A stretch of DNA of 64,000 nt from Nyssa sinensis (GCA_008638375.1 CM018052.1:33182726-33246725); one strand, 5' to 3'. Counted from the first letter of the stretch, positions 13,401-24,659 are shown. Notes: a model not told the origin generated them from the sequence alone. Translations and numbers: made by a program.

Positions 13401-14646
13401 TCAACAGCCAATCTCCTTTCAGCCTGTGTTGCCAACGCCATATTATGATATTCCCTCCCACCTGCCACATCCATCACCTTAGAGGCATTCTTATTGAAAA
13501 TATCATTACCCTTGGAGTAGAATTCGCTCTCTGTTTCAGGATGTCTAATGACTTCAACATCTGTCTGATGATGGATTGGTTGCTTAGACTGCCATCTACC
13601 AGAAGAGACCTTCTCAAGTGCGCTGGCATGCGCTAACTTCAAGGCAGTATTTGGTCCAGATCCTGTGGCAAGCATTGGCTCGACAACGCCTACTGCCTCC
13701 TTCCTTGTTGCCCATGCGTTTGGATAAGTACCAGCAACAGCCGGCCCACTATTGCCACCCATGTTCTGAGAATTTACACCAGCATAACTTGCTTCAGTAA
13801 ATCTCAATGAGTAAGAACTGTTTCCAGCGTAAGTTGGTGAATTCACTCCTCCCACATGAGTTGCTTCAGTGAACCTCGGAGCATAGGAACTTGCATTACC
13901 ACCAGAGAACTGAGGCATTGAAGTTGAAACCTGTTGATTAGGTAATCTCCCAGAGGAAGAATAATTGGGCTTTAGCTCCGCACGAACTAACGGGGCAGGA
14001 ATGCTCTCATCACTAACCATTCGACGCGAACCCGATACACCATCTATAGGCTTCCGTTCATCTTCGTCAAAATTCCGGCCAATGTGTGCAGTATGACTGA
14101 GAAACGGAGTCTTGTCATCAAAGTTTCTAGCTGACCCTGCTGAACCGGGCCGCAACCGATGATCGGATCTTCCCATAGGGTTTCCCCATGATGTCTGGCG
14201 GTCAAAACCAGCACGATCCGATGACCTCACATTTCTGTCGAAAAGAGAGAAATTGACTAGGGTTTCTACTTAAAGATCACTATTTTGAACCATATAAAAC
14301 CAAAGGATATACACGCATACATAAATCCATACTTAACAAAGAAAAATACATGCATTCATACGCTCAGATCTAAGTCTCTGTAAATCAATTCAGAAGATTA
14401 AATGAAAAAACTGAACTTGATTCCAAAATTATTAATCAATAAATTCTCAATTCGGAATATATTAGATAAATCAGATAGATATATAGAAATATAAGGAATG
14501 AAAGGGTTATGATAGAACTGAAGGGATAAAGCAGGAACTTACGTGCCAGGTGCAGAAGGGAGAGGAAGATCGGAAGGTATCGAACCGCCATGAAAGTCTT
14601 TCAGCGTCATCGTAGTCGAGCCCCCCGAAACTTTCTTCTTCGACAT
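19..14646 (-). CDS. eIF4B-related plant protein, six exons, complete
   Basis: Six minus-strand exons join through GT-AG introns with matching phases: 14543-14646, 13148-14234, 12855-13045, 1120-1156, 703-770 and 19-493. They give 653 residues without a stop. The start is the ATG at 14644-14646 (MSKKKVSGG). The protein is polar and rich in Ser, Gly, Asn and Pro, with no membrane segment. Visible motifs are TLKDFHGGSIPSDLPLPSAP in exon 1, two boxes of the form RPKLxLxPRSxPLE at residues 374-387 and 438-451, FGGARPRE at 465-472 followed by VLKERG in the next exon, and a C-terminus ending PFSRLTGPTPRPQINGY. The PRxPLE and GARPRE boxes recall the plant eIF4B family, and the whole resembles Arabidopsis proteins annotated 'eukaryotic translation initiation factor-like'. 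A role in translation is inferred from the family only. Intron 3 is 11.7 kb and full of transposons, while the other introns are 102-349 bases. The two exons of 37 and 68 bases were found by motif and phase, so the splice model is strong but not proven by transcripts. Confidence 0.85.
1823..1971. repeat. 48-bp direct repeat, offset 101 bp
   Basis: The stretch from 1823 to 1870 (CCTCTTATTGGGCGTGATC...) recurs at 1924-1971 with one clear substitution. It lies in intron 3 of the eIF4B-related gene. Confidence 0.7.
2141..2163. repeat. Homopolymer run of 23 C
   Basis: An uninterrupted run of 23 cytosines lies in intron 3. Its true length is uncertain because such runs are often mis-sequenced. Confidence 0.85.
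2164..2262 (-). mobile_element. Possible antisense tail of a plant LINE
   Basis: The sequence TTTGACAAGTAAATAATAAA followed by a CATTGAAAGGC-type stretch reads, on the minus strand, like the 3' end of plant LINEs, which finish in TTACTTATCAAA plus poly(A), as the LINE at 6086-6109 does. It is short and diverged, and no target duplication was identified. Confidence 0.35.
2300..6109 (+). mobile_element. L1-type LINE, lacking ORF1, with poly(A) tail
   Basis: A non-LTR retrotransposon in sense orientation to the window and antisense to the host gene. It ends with TTACTTATC plus a run of 17 A (6093-6109), as is usual for plant LINEs. Only ORF2 is present. The upstream nucleic-acid-binding ORF1 is absent, so the copy is 5' truncated. 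The left edge is uncertain. A loose resemblance of GAAAAGGGTATT (about 2289) to GAAAAGGTCTTT (6113-6124) might be a worn target duplication. Confidence 0.85.
2390..6026 (+). pseudogene. LINE ORF2 (endonuclease, reverse transcriptase, zf-RVT), broken
   Basis: The endonuclease domain begins about 2393, where the expected WNVRGLND motif reads with TGA in place of the Trp codon and R changed to T. It continues open from 2417 to 4471. Visible are VICLQESKLE, WCIGGDFNAV, SRLDKFLIS and SEHHPIM, the last with Glu where an Asp is usual. The reverse transcriptase shows GPDGFTMAFF, IALIPKKN, RPISLV, LDIEKAFDHINW and GLRQGDPLSPFLF. A frameshift near 4375 moves the FADD catalytic motif into the frame that runs to 5366. 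A TGA at 5365 again replaces a Trp codon, and two more frameshifts divide the C-terminal zinc-binding zf-RVT region (CYLCKQQE...HVLIHCPFSW, about 5656-5730). The final part ends at 6026. The element cannot make a working protein. Confidence 0.88.
6110..7414. other. Intron sequence without recognised genes
   Basis: AT-rich sequence with poly(A)/poly(T) runs at 6597-6635. From about 7021 it has the dispersed motif GGGTAAATTACACTTTCACC, seen in reverse at the tandem block near 11210 and 11970. No coding structure was found. Confidence 0.5.
7415..7476. repeat. Compound (CT)n(CA)n microsatellite
   Basis: About 20 CT units run straight into about 11 CA units. The predicted protein across it is a run of Ser-Leu then Thr-His and is not real coding. 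Confidence 0.9.
8125..8466. mobile_element. MITE-like element rich in GGCTCG motifs
   Basis: The left edge contains TATAAAATGAACCAAGC. The right edge, read on the minus strand, gives TATAAATGAATCGAGC, so the ends are imperfect inverted repeats about 340 bp apart. The inside holds repeated GAGCTTGGCTC / GGCTCGACTCG words. It has no coding capacity. A non-autonomous DNA transposon is the likeliest reading, but no clean target duplication was seen. Confidence 0.45.
9860..10240 (+). pseudogene. PPR gene fragment
   Basis: After a TAA at 9896-9898, the translation shows NVVSWNCLI, then after a frameshift AHTSTGIFTALSNM, VGQQAHSLAIK and LLNMYCKSTLLGEARKLFYR followed by MPKR. These are typical of plant organellar PLS-class pentatricopeptide repeat proteins (an At2g33680-like type by my recollection). 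Only about 120 residues remain, with an internal stop and at least one frameshift, and no start or C-terminal E/DYW region. It is a dead fragment in an intron of the eIF4B-related gene. Confidence 0.7.
10266..10716 (-). pseudogene. G-type lectin receptor-like kinase fragment
   Basis: The minus-strand translation gives an extracellular end (YKAALSHYGLNSSGGGLLF ... HNNSSAFIK), a transmembrane segment (WVAIMLGTIIEIFLALFLII), then the start of a kinase domain: AAEDFCKKLVEGGFGSIFEG, TLKDGMKLVLKNS and a stop. The layout matches S-domain/SD2-5-like receptor kinases just before and after the membrane. The glycine-rich loop lost its first Gly (V in place of G), there are internal stops (in YQQ-stop and KSKMI-stop) and everything after the first kinase strands is missing. 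It directly abuts the PPR fragment on the opposite strand. Confidence 0.7.
11060..12245. repeat. Tandem block of about three 330-430-bp units
   Basis: The word GGGTGAATAG with flanking CTACAAG/AATTTACCC occurs at about 11201, 11629 and 11963. Each copy is followed by a purine-rich stretch (GATGCACAAAAGAGGACAAG) and then by TAGATTATG...TTTTGGTCACAAAAA and CTATATTAAA...GACTAAA. Units differ in length (about 428 and 334 bp) through internal insertions and deletions. The small open frames in it are rich in Lys/Arg and shift from unit to unit, so I do not regard them as genes. The terminal word GTGTAATTTACCC is shared with the dispersed repeat at 7021. Confidence 0.7.
14235..14542 (-). other. Intron 1 of the eIF4B-related gene
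   Basis: The donor is GTAAGT after Gly-Thr of exon 1 and the acceptor is CAG before 14234. It is 308 bp, AT-rich, with no other feature. Confidence 0.85.
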
Positions 14647-14880
14647 TCTCTCTCTTTCTCTCTCTCTTCCCCTCCCCCCTCTCTCTACAAAGTCGCTCGG
14701 TCCCCTCAGGTCCTCTTTCTCTGTCCGGAAATCTCGAACCGGCGGAAAACAGAGGAGGGGGAGAAACAAAAGGGAGGTTCGCGTTCCACTCACAGGGTCA
14801 CTTTCAGGGACAGATTTTTACAACTATTGTTAAGAGGACGGCGTCCTCTTTACCGTAGAAAAATGTTGAAGCAGCGTCGT
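14647..14880 (-). promoter_or_regulatory. GAGA-rich 5' leader / core promoter region
   Basis: On the minus strand the bases just before the ATG are a GA-rich tract (14647-14695), then GC-rich sequence to about 14880. GA/CT-rich leaders without a clear TATA box are common in plant housekeeping genes. The transcription start is not determined. Confidence 0.4.
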
Positions 14881-15800
14881 TTTTGGCCTTCGATTGTATA
14901 AAACTGTTATTCATCCGCAGTTTCGTTGCCTTGGGCTCTTAATGCTTGGATTGTATACCATTCCTCTTGTACAATCTTCCTTTTTATTTCCTTGGTTGGG
15001 TGACCCAGGAAGGGAAGAAGAGGGGGTGTTGTTTAGGTAGGTTTGGCGAACGGGGCGGGTTCGGGACGAATCCTTTTTTAATTTTGTCTCGAGAAAAAAA
15101 TTAATTTTAAAATCTATTTAAATCTTGATAAGTGGGAACCAGTTCTCATCGGATACTTATTTAATTATTAAATTTTATTTATTTTATTAAATTAATTATA
15201 ATTAATATATTTTAAAATAGATATTATATGTGTTAAAATAAAAAATATGTTAATAAAGAATTAAAAATGGTATTATTATAATAATTTTATCTCACATCCG
15301 TTGGTTGAAAATAAATTGTTACATATAACATCAAAAGCCTTGTCATAAATCACTTGGACTTAAGCATTTTGAGTCATGTGATTGAATCATTTTTTCAAGT
15401 TACTGGGGGTATAAGTGAAGTCATAACCAAGTATCAGAGGATGATGCTGAATAAACGGTTGGGATAAACTTATGTCCACCCTATTAGGACGCATGATACT
15501 AAAAGAAAAGAATATAATACTTAATTTGATTGGTTCATAAGACACCACAAACCTTCCTTAAGCATTTTGGTCCATATAGTTGGATCCTTTTTCCAAGTTA
15601 TAGGGTTCACAGGCATGGGACACTATAATTGTTTTCAATGTGAAACTAAAAAAATATTATTATAAATATTAATTATATAAAATAATTTTATTTTATTTTA
15701 TTTTATATAATTAATAAAACAGATCTGATACCTTCATCCCAATCTCAGGATTTATACATGAGCATGGCAATATTCTAACAAAATCCACCACTAGAAAGAA
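14881..15800. other. Intergenic AT-rich spacer
   Basis: Around 15040-15290 (GGCGAACGGGGCGGGTTCGG, then an AT-rich tail with TATTATATGTGTTAAAATAA) it is related to 37508-37720 and 58699-58910, so it is a member of a dispersed repeat family. No genes are seen. Confidence 0.5.
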
Positions 15801-15810
15801 AACTTGTGTG

Positions 15811-17440
15811 TTGGATTGTCCCACATCACCCGTCTCTAACTCCTCTGTGCTATCTAAAATGGCTGACTGCCCCTCTCCTTAATGCCATGGTTTTAAGGAG
15901 CTGCCCATGCAGCTCCTTAAAACCATGGCGTTAAGGGCAGGGGCAGCTGACCATTTTAGATAACGCAGAGGAGTTAGAGACGGATGATGTGAGACAATCC
16001 AACATACCCTAGCGTAGAGGAGCTAGAGACGGGCGATGTGGGACAATCCAACACGCCCCCTAAACCACATAACCCGCGAATGGAGGCCAGGTGAGCGGCC
16101 CCATGCATCTAGCCCAAACTTAGCTCTGATACCATGTTGAAATGGAGGTCCAGCCCATTCAGCTCCTTAAAATCATGGCGTTAAGGAGAGGGACAGCCAG
16201 CCATTTTAGATAGCGTAGAGAAGCTAGAGACAGGCGATGTGGGACTATCCAACATGCTCCTTGGACCACATAGCCCGCGGAGGGAGGCCAAGTGAGCGGC
16301 CCCGTGCATCGAGCCCAAACTTAGCTCTGATACCATATTGAAATGGAGGCTCAACCCATACAGCCCCTTAAAACCATGGTGTTAAGGAGATTGGAAGTCA
16401 GCCATTTTAGATAGCGTAAAGGAGCTAGAGATGAGCGATGTGGGACAATCCAACGCGCCTTCTAAACCACATAGCCCGCGGAGAGAGGCCAAGTGAGCGG
16501 CCCCGCGCGTCTAGCCCAAACTTGGCTCTAATACCATATTGAAATGAAGATCCAGCTCATGCAGCCCCTTAAAACCAGGTCATTAAAGAAAGGGGCAGCC
16601 AGCCATTTTAGATAGTGCAAAGGAGCTAGAGACGGGCGATGTGGGACAATCCAACACGCCCCCTAGACCACATAGCCCACGGAGGGAGGTTAGGTGAGTG
16701 GCCCCATGCGTCTAGCCCAAACTTGGCTTTGATACCATGTTGAAATGGAGGCCCAGCCCATTCAGCTCCTTAAAACTATGGCGTTAAGGAGAGGGCAGCC
16801 AGCCATTTTAGATAGCGTAGAGGAGTTAGAGACGGGCGATGTGGGACAATCCAATACGCCTCTTGGACCACATAGCCTGCGGAGGGAGGCCAGGTGAGCG
16901 GCCCCGTGGATCTAGCCCAACTTGGCTCTAATACCAAGTTGAAATGGTGGCCTAGTCCATTCAACTCCTTAAAACCATGTCGTTAAAGAGAGGGGCAGCC
17001 AACCATTTTAGATAGTACAGAGGAGCTAGAGACGGGCGATGTGAGACAATCCAATATGCCTCTTGGACCACATAACCCACGGAGGGAGGCCAGATCAACG
17101 GCCCTGTGCGTCTAGCCCAACTTGGCTCTGATACCATGTTGAAATGGAGGCCCAGCCCATTCAGCTTCTTAAAACCCAAGTGAGCGGCCCCGTGAGTCTA
17201 GCCCAAACTTGGCTCTGATATCATGTTAAAATAAAAGCCTATCCCATTCAGCTCCTTAAAATTGTGGGCTGCTCACCTGGCCTCCCTCCGCGGGTTATGT
17301 GGTTCAGGGGGCGTGTTGGATTGTCCCATATCGTCCATTTCTAGCTCCTCTACGCTATCTAAATGGCTGGCTGCCCCTTTCCTTAACGCCATGGTTTTAA
17401 AGAGCTGAATGGGCTAGACCTCCATTTCAACATTGTGCAA
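15811..17440. mobile_element. Tandem array of a TRIM retroelement, 201-bp period
   Basis: The unit is an LTR of about 115 bp (TGTTGGATTGTCCCACATCG ... CCATTTCAACA), a primer-binding site for initiator Met tRNA (TGGTATCAGAGC), and an internal part of only about 85 bp ending in an AGGGGGCG-type purine tract. Most copies lie on the minus strand. Primer sites fall at 16123, 16324, 16525, 16726, 16925 and 17125, then a shortened step to 17211. A plus-oriented LTR opens the array (15811-15905) and another closes it (about 17285-17437), so the block is bounded by inverted copies. There is no coding capacity, as expected of TRIMs. Confidence 0.85.
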
Positions 17441-17723
17441 ATAAAACTTATGCACTTAAAACTTATTTGGGGCTATTGGAAATTGGTCCGGTCATTAATT
17501 TTAGAATTCCGAAATTAGTCAAGATGCACGTGACGCAAGCTGATCTAGACACCCGATTATAAAAAAAAATTTATTGTAAATAATGAACTTTACTTTGACG
17601 ACTAACATCTTTAAGTGAAGTTGAAGTTGATTTTTTTATTGGTTCGAGGATTTAATGAAAAAAAAGGATAATATAAAGGAAATTATTTTTTATCGAAATT
17701 ATTTTTTATCTACTTACCATGAG

Positions 17724-17728
<5 letters not shown>

Positions 17729-17765
<37 letters not shown>
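17729..17765. repeat. (AG)n microsatellite
   Basis: About 18 AG units lie 80 bp left of the solo LTR. Confidence 0.9.
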
Positions 17766-17771
<6 letters not shown>

Positions 17772-17846
17772 AGAGAAAATTGAAAATTAAGAGTTAATTT
17801 TAGTAAAATTAGTAATACAAGCAAGAATTGAATGAAAATTGAAAAT

Positions 17847-18466
17847 TGATGCTGCAATTTTAGCTCACAAGAAATCTGGGCTCTGCAACCTGAAGAACAC
17901 TCAAAAAGAAATCAGAGGGCCACCGGATTGGCTTCGGCGGTAGCTGCTCCGATTCTTAAGTCAATAAACTGAATTGAAAAGACTGTAATGAAAGCCAAAG
18001 AATGAGCATAAGAATAAAGCGTACCTGTAGGGTTTAATTTATAAACTGTGGCTTTCCTAAGTTGATTAGGATTTGGAGCTATGAAAGTAAGGATTTGATC
18101 ATCGGAGATAACAGTTTCCTTGTTGGACATTGTATCAAAATAGAGATAAATATATGTAACAGTTTCTTTGTTGCAGACTGTTTCCTTATTCTCTGCTCAG
18201 CAGCCGTTAAGGCGGTGACGAGCTCTGAAGTGCTGCTCTGGAGTTTTGTGTTCAACCCCGTGAGCTTTATTTGGATATGGATCTGCTATGGAGGCATGTG
18301 CTCAACCTCTTCCGATCTGTCAGGCTGCCCTGAATGGCCAAGCGCGAGCCACTCTAGTTGAGTGTGAGCTATATTAGCCGAGCATGAGCCGAACTAGCCG
18401 AGCATGAGTTGGACTATAGACATACGTGTCGAGTGATGATTGGTCTTGCTCTTTTGTGGTATATCA
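17847..18466 (-). mobile_element. Solo LTR, same family as the 41.6-47.5 kb element
   Basis: It starts TGATGCTGCA and ends TATATCA, 620 bp, flanked by a perfect 5-bp target duplication AAAAT (17842-17846 and 18467-18471). Its first bases and the segment with GAGGGCC and CGGCGGTAGC match the LTRs at 41570 and 46697. It has no internal region, so it is best read as the product of LTR-LTR recombination. Small open frames inside it are not genes. Confidence 0.82.
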
Positions 18467-20752
18467 AAAATCAAGAGTTAATAAAAATTAAAATATTTTT
18501 TATTTTAGATTCATTTATTTCTTAAAAGAGACAAATTAGAGATGAAACTATAATTTTGAAAATCACGGGGTCACAAAAAGCAGCAATTTTTTTTGTAGTG
18601 AATCAATAATTTTCTAAATTTAATTGTTTCATAACAAATTTGATTTGTGATTTGAAAACAATTTTTTTATAATATTTTTGAAATCTACAACTTTTTGAAT
18701 TGAATTCTACCTAAAATGAATAGATTGTAATTTTTGAAAGGATATTTTTATATTATTTTTAAAATACATAACTTTTTAAATTGAATTCTTTCAAAATTGA
18801 ATTGATTTGTGATTTTAAAAAGCATGATCCTTTGGTAATTATTATATTTTGGTTTCCATTTCTTTTTTAAATCTCCTAATTAGAAAAATATCCTTTTTAA
18901 TATTCAAACCTAATTCAAGTTAGAAATCAAGTATTACTATTATTTTTATTTTTAATTAAAGAATAATTAGGGAGAGAAAAAGAGGAGAAGGGAAAACAAG
19001 AAAGAAGAGAGTGACACAACGAAAAATAATAGAAAGAAGATAAATCTCAGTTAAAAAATTTATTTTTGAATAATATTTTTGAAATTTATAAATTAAATGT
19101 TTCTTAAATTGAATTAATTTATGATTTTAAAACGGATATATTTGTTCATAATTTTTTAAAATCTATAAGTTTTAACATTTAATTTTTTTCAAAACTAAAT
19201 TGATTTGTGATTTTAAAAATATTTTTTTTTACAATATTTTTTTATATTTTTTATATGTACAACTTCTAGAATTGAATTATTCCTAATTTTCAAAAGGATA
19301 TTTTTATATTATTTTTAAAATATATAAATTTTTAAATTGAATTCTTCCAAAATTGAATTGATTTGTGATTTTAAAGAATATTTTTGTTTATAATTTTAAT
19401 CAAATCTGTAAATTGCTAAGTTGAATTATTTCTAAATTGAAAGAATGACGAAGACAAAAGAGAGAATAGAAAAAATGAAAGATGAAACTGTCACCTAAGA
19501 TAAGATTAAAAAATGAAAATGAAAAGAGTGTCAACTAAGATTAGGTAAAAACTACATTGTTATAGGTTATAAAGATAAATATTATCATTACAAATTATTT
19601 TTCCTCACAACAAGCACCACTAGACTATGCTTAGTTCAAAACACATCATGAATCACATTTTTTTTCATCAGCAAAAAATAAATTATTTTAGTAATGAAAA
19701 TAAAATTGATTACAACCTCATAAAAATACCTAACAATATAACACTCAAAAATAACAAGAAGTTATTTCATGTGACTATCACACGAGTCTGACGATTTTTA
19801 TAATTTCAATAATACAGTGAAATCCACATGGACCTCACAAAATACTCAAATTATAAAGATCGTTACACCGTATAATAGTTACATGAAATAATTTCTCCAA
19901 AACAACTCTAATATACTGGAAACCAAATTAATCATGATCTCCTCCCTCTTGCGTATATAGTGTTAGAATTTGAAGGGTTTTTTAAAAGCTTCAAACTTCT
20001 TTTTACCCATATGATGATTCTTTTTTGCATATGGTGTTTTACATTTATAATATAAGTTACAATATTTAAATTGTGTCTTTCATTTTCAATTTTGAATTTA
20101 TATTTTTATTATGAATTTATGTGATTTTGTTGTATTGTTTTATGGAGAATAAATTTGAAGTTTTATGGGAATTGAATGATTTGTCTAGGGATGAAGACTA
20201 TGTAAGTAGCCCATATGGTGCACCAAGTATCTCTATTCTCTCCTGTGTTATTTTCTTATTGTTCTTTTTATTTTGTCTTGGCCAACCTTATATTTTTGGA
20301 CAATCCTAAGAAAACTGTTTATATACTCTCAGTAGACATTACTCTTCAGGAGATTGCTATGAGCAAACTTGGGTTCTATCTTGAAGTCGTTCTCGTTGCT
20401 TAAACTTTTACGTAAGGAGACACAACTGCTTTAAGACGACGATCATCTTACCTCTCAAGCTCACTCTTACCAATCTCATTGTCTTTCACTTAACATATTC
20501 TAATTTGTTTATTATTGCATATTCATATTTAATTCTTTGTTATTGTTTCACACGCTTTTATATACAAATTGGTGCAGAAAAATCAGAATTTTTTCTATCA
20601 TATAGCTGGCAAGGCACCAACTGAATTAAAAACAAAGAAAAACAAAGGAAAAATAAGGGAAAACACCAACCAAAGCAAACAACAGCAAAAACCATGATTC
20701 AAAATTATCATAAAACTACAACATAAATGCAGGTATCACATAAACTCCTATT
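18467..20752. other. AT-rich spacer with degenerate tandem repeats
   Basis: From about 18590 to 19440 a unit of roughly 100-150 bp recurs in degenerate form, with the words AATTGATTTGTGATTTTAAA, TATTTTTATATTATTTTTAAAA and TTTTTAAATTGAATTC. Past 19450 I see only AT-rich sequence. No gene is supported up to the 3' end of TPS1. Confidence 0.5.
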
Positions 20753-21213
20753 TCAATTGAGAGTGATAGGTTCAATCAATAATGCTAGAATCTGATCTCG
20801 GGTCTCCCGATCCTGAATGCCAAATCCATCCCCATGCTGGTAAATGAAATGGGCCACTCGTGCTATGTTTGTTGTACATTTGACAAATGGTTGCAATAAC
20901 AGAGATTGGTAGATGCCTTGACTGTTGATTTTCTTCCATATATCCATTATCATGCTTCTGATGTGCTTGCAAGCTATTTCCTCAGCAACATTGGCTTCTC
21001 GCATAAAACATATAACTGATGAAGAAGCATCGCCTCTTTCTAATTCCGCCTATTAAATTTCATATAATTAGTTATAAAATAATTTCATAGATAGGAACAC
21101 ATCAATGTTTAACACGAAATAATCAACCCAAGAGAAAATAAGTTATCTAAAAGTCAAAATTTGATTTTTATTAATGAAATCTGAGTAATGAATGTTTATC
21201 ATCACATCATATT

Positions 21214-22316
21214 TGTTACTATTATATGTGTATAGTAGTTAGGGTTTAGTATATTGTGCATGGCGGCTAGGATTTGTACATTGTTTGTATAGCTCTAGGG
21301 TTTTCTATATCTTTATTTCATTTTCCTCTTTCTTTCCTTTTCTCTTACTTCAATTTGTATATTATTCCTATCATGTATAAAGGATGGCTCTCTCCTTTGT
21401 AATTCACACAATACAGATAAACAATATATGTTTATATTCCTTCTCTCTCTCAACAAGGTATTAGAGTCATAACTTTTTGGTGTTCTTAATTCCAACCCTA
21501 AAGTTGTGTCCATTACCTTTCCGGTGGCCTCTTCTTTTACCAACCCTAGGTGGTGACTTCTATCATCACCAACTCACTGTAGTGACTACTATCATCACTA
21601 TTGTTTGGCGCCACAAATACACTACCATTACATTACCATCACTAATAACGACATCACAACAACCCAGACACACTGTCCCACGTCTAGTTCTTCTCCAATA
21701 ACTATTGATGATATTGAGACTGTGGTAAAACAGGTTCCCTTAAACACTGCCTTATTTATTTTCCCAGGTACTACCTCTTGGTTTTTCTGATTCTGCATGA
21801 TGTAACCACATGACCTCTAATTCCACTTTTTCAAGCCAAATTTCTTGATCCTTGTGCACTTACTATTCATACTACCAATGGATCTCACATGTCTTTTAGT
21901 CATAATGGTCATATTTCTACCTCACAACTGTCCCTTCCTCATACTTATCTCATTCCTAAACTTACTTTTAATTTAATTTCTGTATGTCAATTATGTAATC
22001 TTGGCATTGACTAATACTTTTCTGCCTTTGGTTGTTATGTGCAGATCCATAGAGGGGACAAATTCTTAGGACATGTCGTAAAGTTAGGCGTCTGTTTGAG
22101 CTCACCTCTTTCCATATTATCTCTCGCTCTTCTCCCTGCTCATCCTCATTTCAGTCTGCAACATCAACCTCTGCTAGCTTTCCTCTTCAGTTGTGGGACT
22201 CTCATTTGGGTCATGCGTCACTTAGTAGTATTCGTCCTTTAATTTTTAGTGGTCACCTAAGGCCTATTAGTAATAAGTCTATTAAGTGTCTTCCTTGTCA
22301 ACTTACTAAACCCTAA
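21214..22316 (+). mobile_element. Old truncated Copia element in TPS1 intron 6
   Basis: A probable left LTR (21214-21455, TGTTACTATT ... CTCTCAACA) is followed by a worn Met-tRNA primer site (AGGTATTAGAGT). Degraded polyprotein follows: protease-region CNHMTSN-like text about 21795, SVCQLCNLG about 21980, and the pre-integrase signature SHLGHASLSSIRPL about 22203 with CLPCQLTK near 22300. Integrase, reverse transcriptase and the right LTR are missing. It lies antisense to TPS1. Confidence 0.65.
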
Positions 22317-23947
22317 CTACTATATACATATAATGTTAACAATATTTATACAGATAGGGAACTACTACTTTCACTAGAAAACCACAACTATTATGCTAAT
22401 CCTAATAGACTATAAATTAAAAAAAATGGATAAAATCAAAATTGAGCCTAAAATTGGAAACTATATAAGACAAACAAGATAGAAACAAATGCCAACTCAA
22501 TCTAAGTAATTGAAAAATAGGGTGAAAAATTACTTTCCAAAAAATAAAAATATCTAATTGAAGGCCTAAACGTGATTGACAAAAATTCACCAATGGTCAC
22601 CCTTATGAGTAGTCATTTGAATCCGTTGGTTGTCCTTGATCAAACTATGTGAGTTTCGGTACACAATGATCGTTTTTAGTCATTTTCACAAAACAATTCA
22701 GCTTTGTTCTCTCCCATTGTTACATGAGATTTTTAACCACTTGTTCAACATCGTCTAGTGATAACTAATAAGGTAGTGTAATAAGTGATGTCATCTGGTT
22801 GCTATAATATAAAATACATGTCGTGTCTTAAATTTTAATATGCATGATCATTAAATTTTTTTTTTTGTTGTTGTAATCGATACCTTATCATTAGACTTTT
22901 TTCTATCAATAAAATTTTCAATGCAAAAGGGTCTGAAATATGAAAAGTTATTCAGTGAGACGGCCGTTTCAAGTCATCATATGATATATATATATATATA
23001 TATATATAATGTGACTTTCATAGTTAAAGTTAAACACATGTACAAACTTAATGTTCATTTCTAAAATATTCGATAGATAGTTTTCATAAAATTAGGAATT
23101 AATATTAGACTCGCAGATGTGTTAGAATTTTATTAGAATAGTCAACTCATTAACATAATGAAGTGAAATAACGATTTCATTGATAATTTCTCAAAACATT
23201 TTTGAAAGAGTGATTACCGTTGAAGTCGCCAGGTCGTTGCAAAGTTGAAATATCAGTGATGTATATCGCACAATATCCTGACTACTTCTCAGATATTGTA
23301 GATCTATAACCTTATCTGTTATCTCATGTGTAACAGAGAAAAATGTATGAAGAGATAGCACAGGGCCAGATGATGAAATCCACCCATTGTCTAGGTACTC
23401 TTGCAGGAATGGCATATAATTCTTGTTGTACCACTTTGCTTCCACAAGTTGTGCTATACAAAAACCTCCCCACTGAGAAAAGAACAATGGTTCCCATTAA
23501 GTAATAGAAACCAAATGATGATAGAAAAATATTAATGAAAAGTTCTCATAGTAATATTGTCGTTTAAATTTAGGAATTTATGAAAAACTCACGAGTCTTA
23601 CAAAATGCTCATGAGCATGAAACCATTAGGTGAGACTTTTTCACCCGACTTTTTCTTATGACAAAGAGCTCTTGCTAAATAATTATAATTTGGATTATGA
23701 AGAAAGATGAGACAAGTACCACTTTCTGTAGATGAGGTAATATTGAGTTCCAACTCTTTTCTTTCTGAATTTCGTAAGTAAATTCATTTGTAGTTCTACA
23801 GAGTGCCTCGAAACAATCTTCATACATTCTGGAAGTTGTTGAAATTCCTTGGAATCCCAGCTGAAAATAAGATATATGTCAATAAAGATCTAAAAAAATA
23901 TCTATTCACTTATATATATATATATATATATATATATCCTGTATTTA

Positions 23948-24238
<291 letters not shown>

Positions 24239-24336
24239 TCATATCAGATAGTATTATCTAAGCTTGTTTTGTCATTACCTAGCGATCCCCTTGAGATCTT
24301 TTTGGTGTGTGGCTTGAACCATGTTGAAGTTAATTT

Positions 24337-24659
24337 TGTTAACCAATCCTGCTCTCAAACTACAACAAGCCAAAATAGCCAAACCAACTCCAACTGAATC
24401 CAGCTGGCTGTAACAGCCTGTAACAAAATTTAACAAACCAGAGCTTGTTACTGATGTGTGTATATATATATATATATATTTATATATATAGTGTGATGAT
24501 GTAAAGTGGATGGATGTGAAAAGAAGTAATACGATTAGAAGGAGAATTTTCCCTCTCTAAAATTTCTGCTCTGTTCATTCTCTCTGGCTGTCTCCATCTC
24601 TCTGCATCAATAATAAACAGATTCATAATGGATGATATCTGATTCTCTCATTCTCTTCA
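24337..24659 (+). repeat. 5' LTR of the Copia element
   Basis: 323 bp, TGTTAACC ... TCTTCA, with an internal (TA)n stretch at 24459-24490 and a promoter-like run to the primer site at 24660. Confidence 0.92.

Noticed and set aside
13388..13800. Plus-strand open frames across the large exon of the eIF4B-related gene
   Set aside because: They overlap a well-supported 1,087-bp exon on the other strand with matched splice sites; they are shadows.
16776..17179. Two similar minus-strand open frames of 62 and 72 codons
   Set aside because: They are translations of neighbouring TRIM units in the 201-bp array, so the likeness is DNA repetition, not a gene family.
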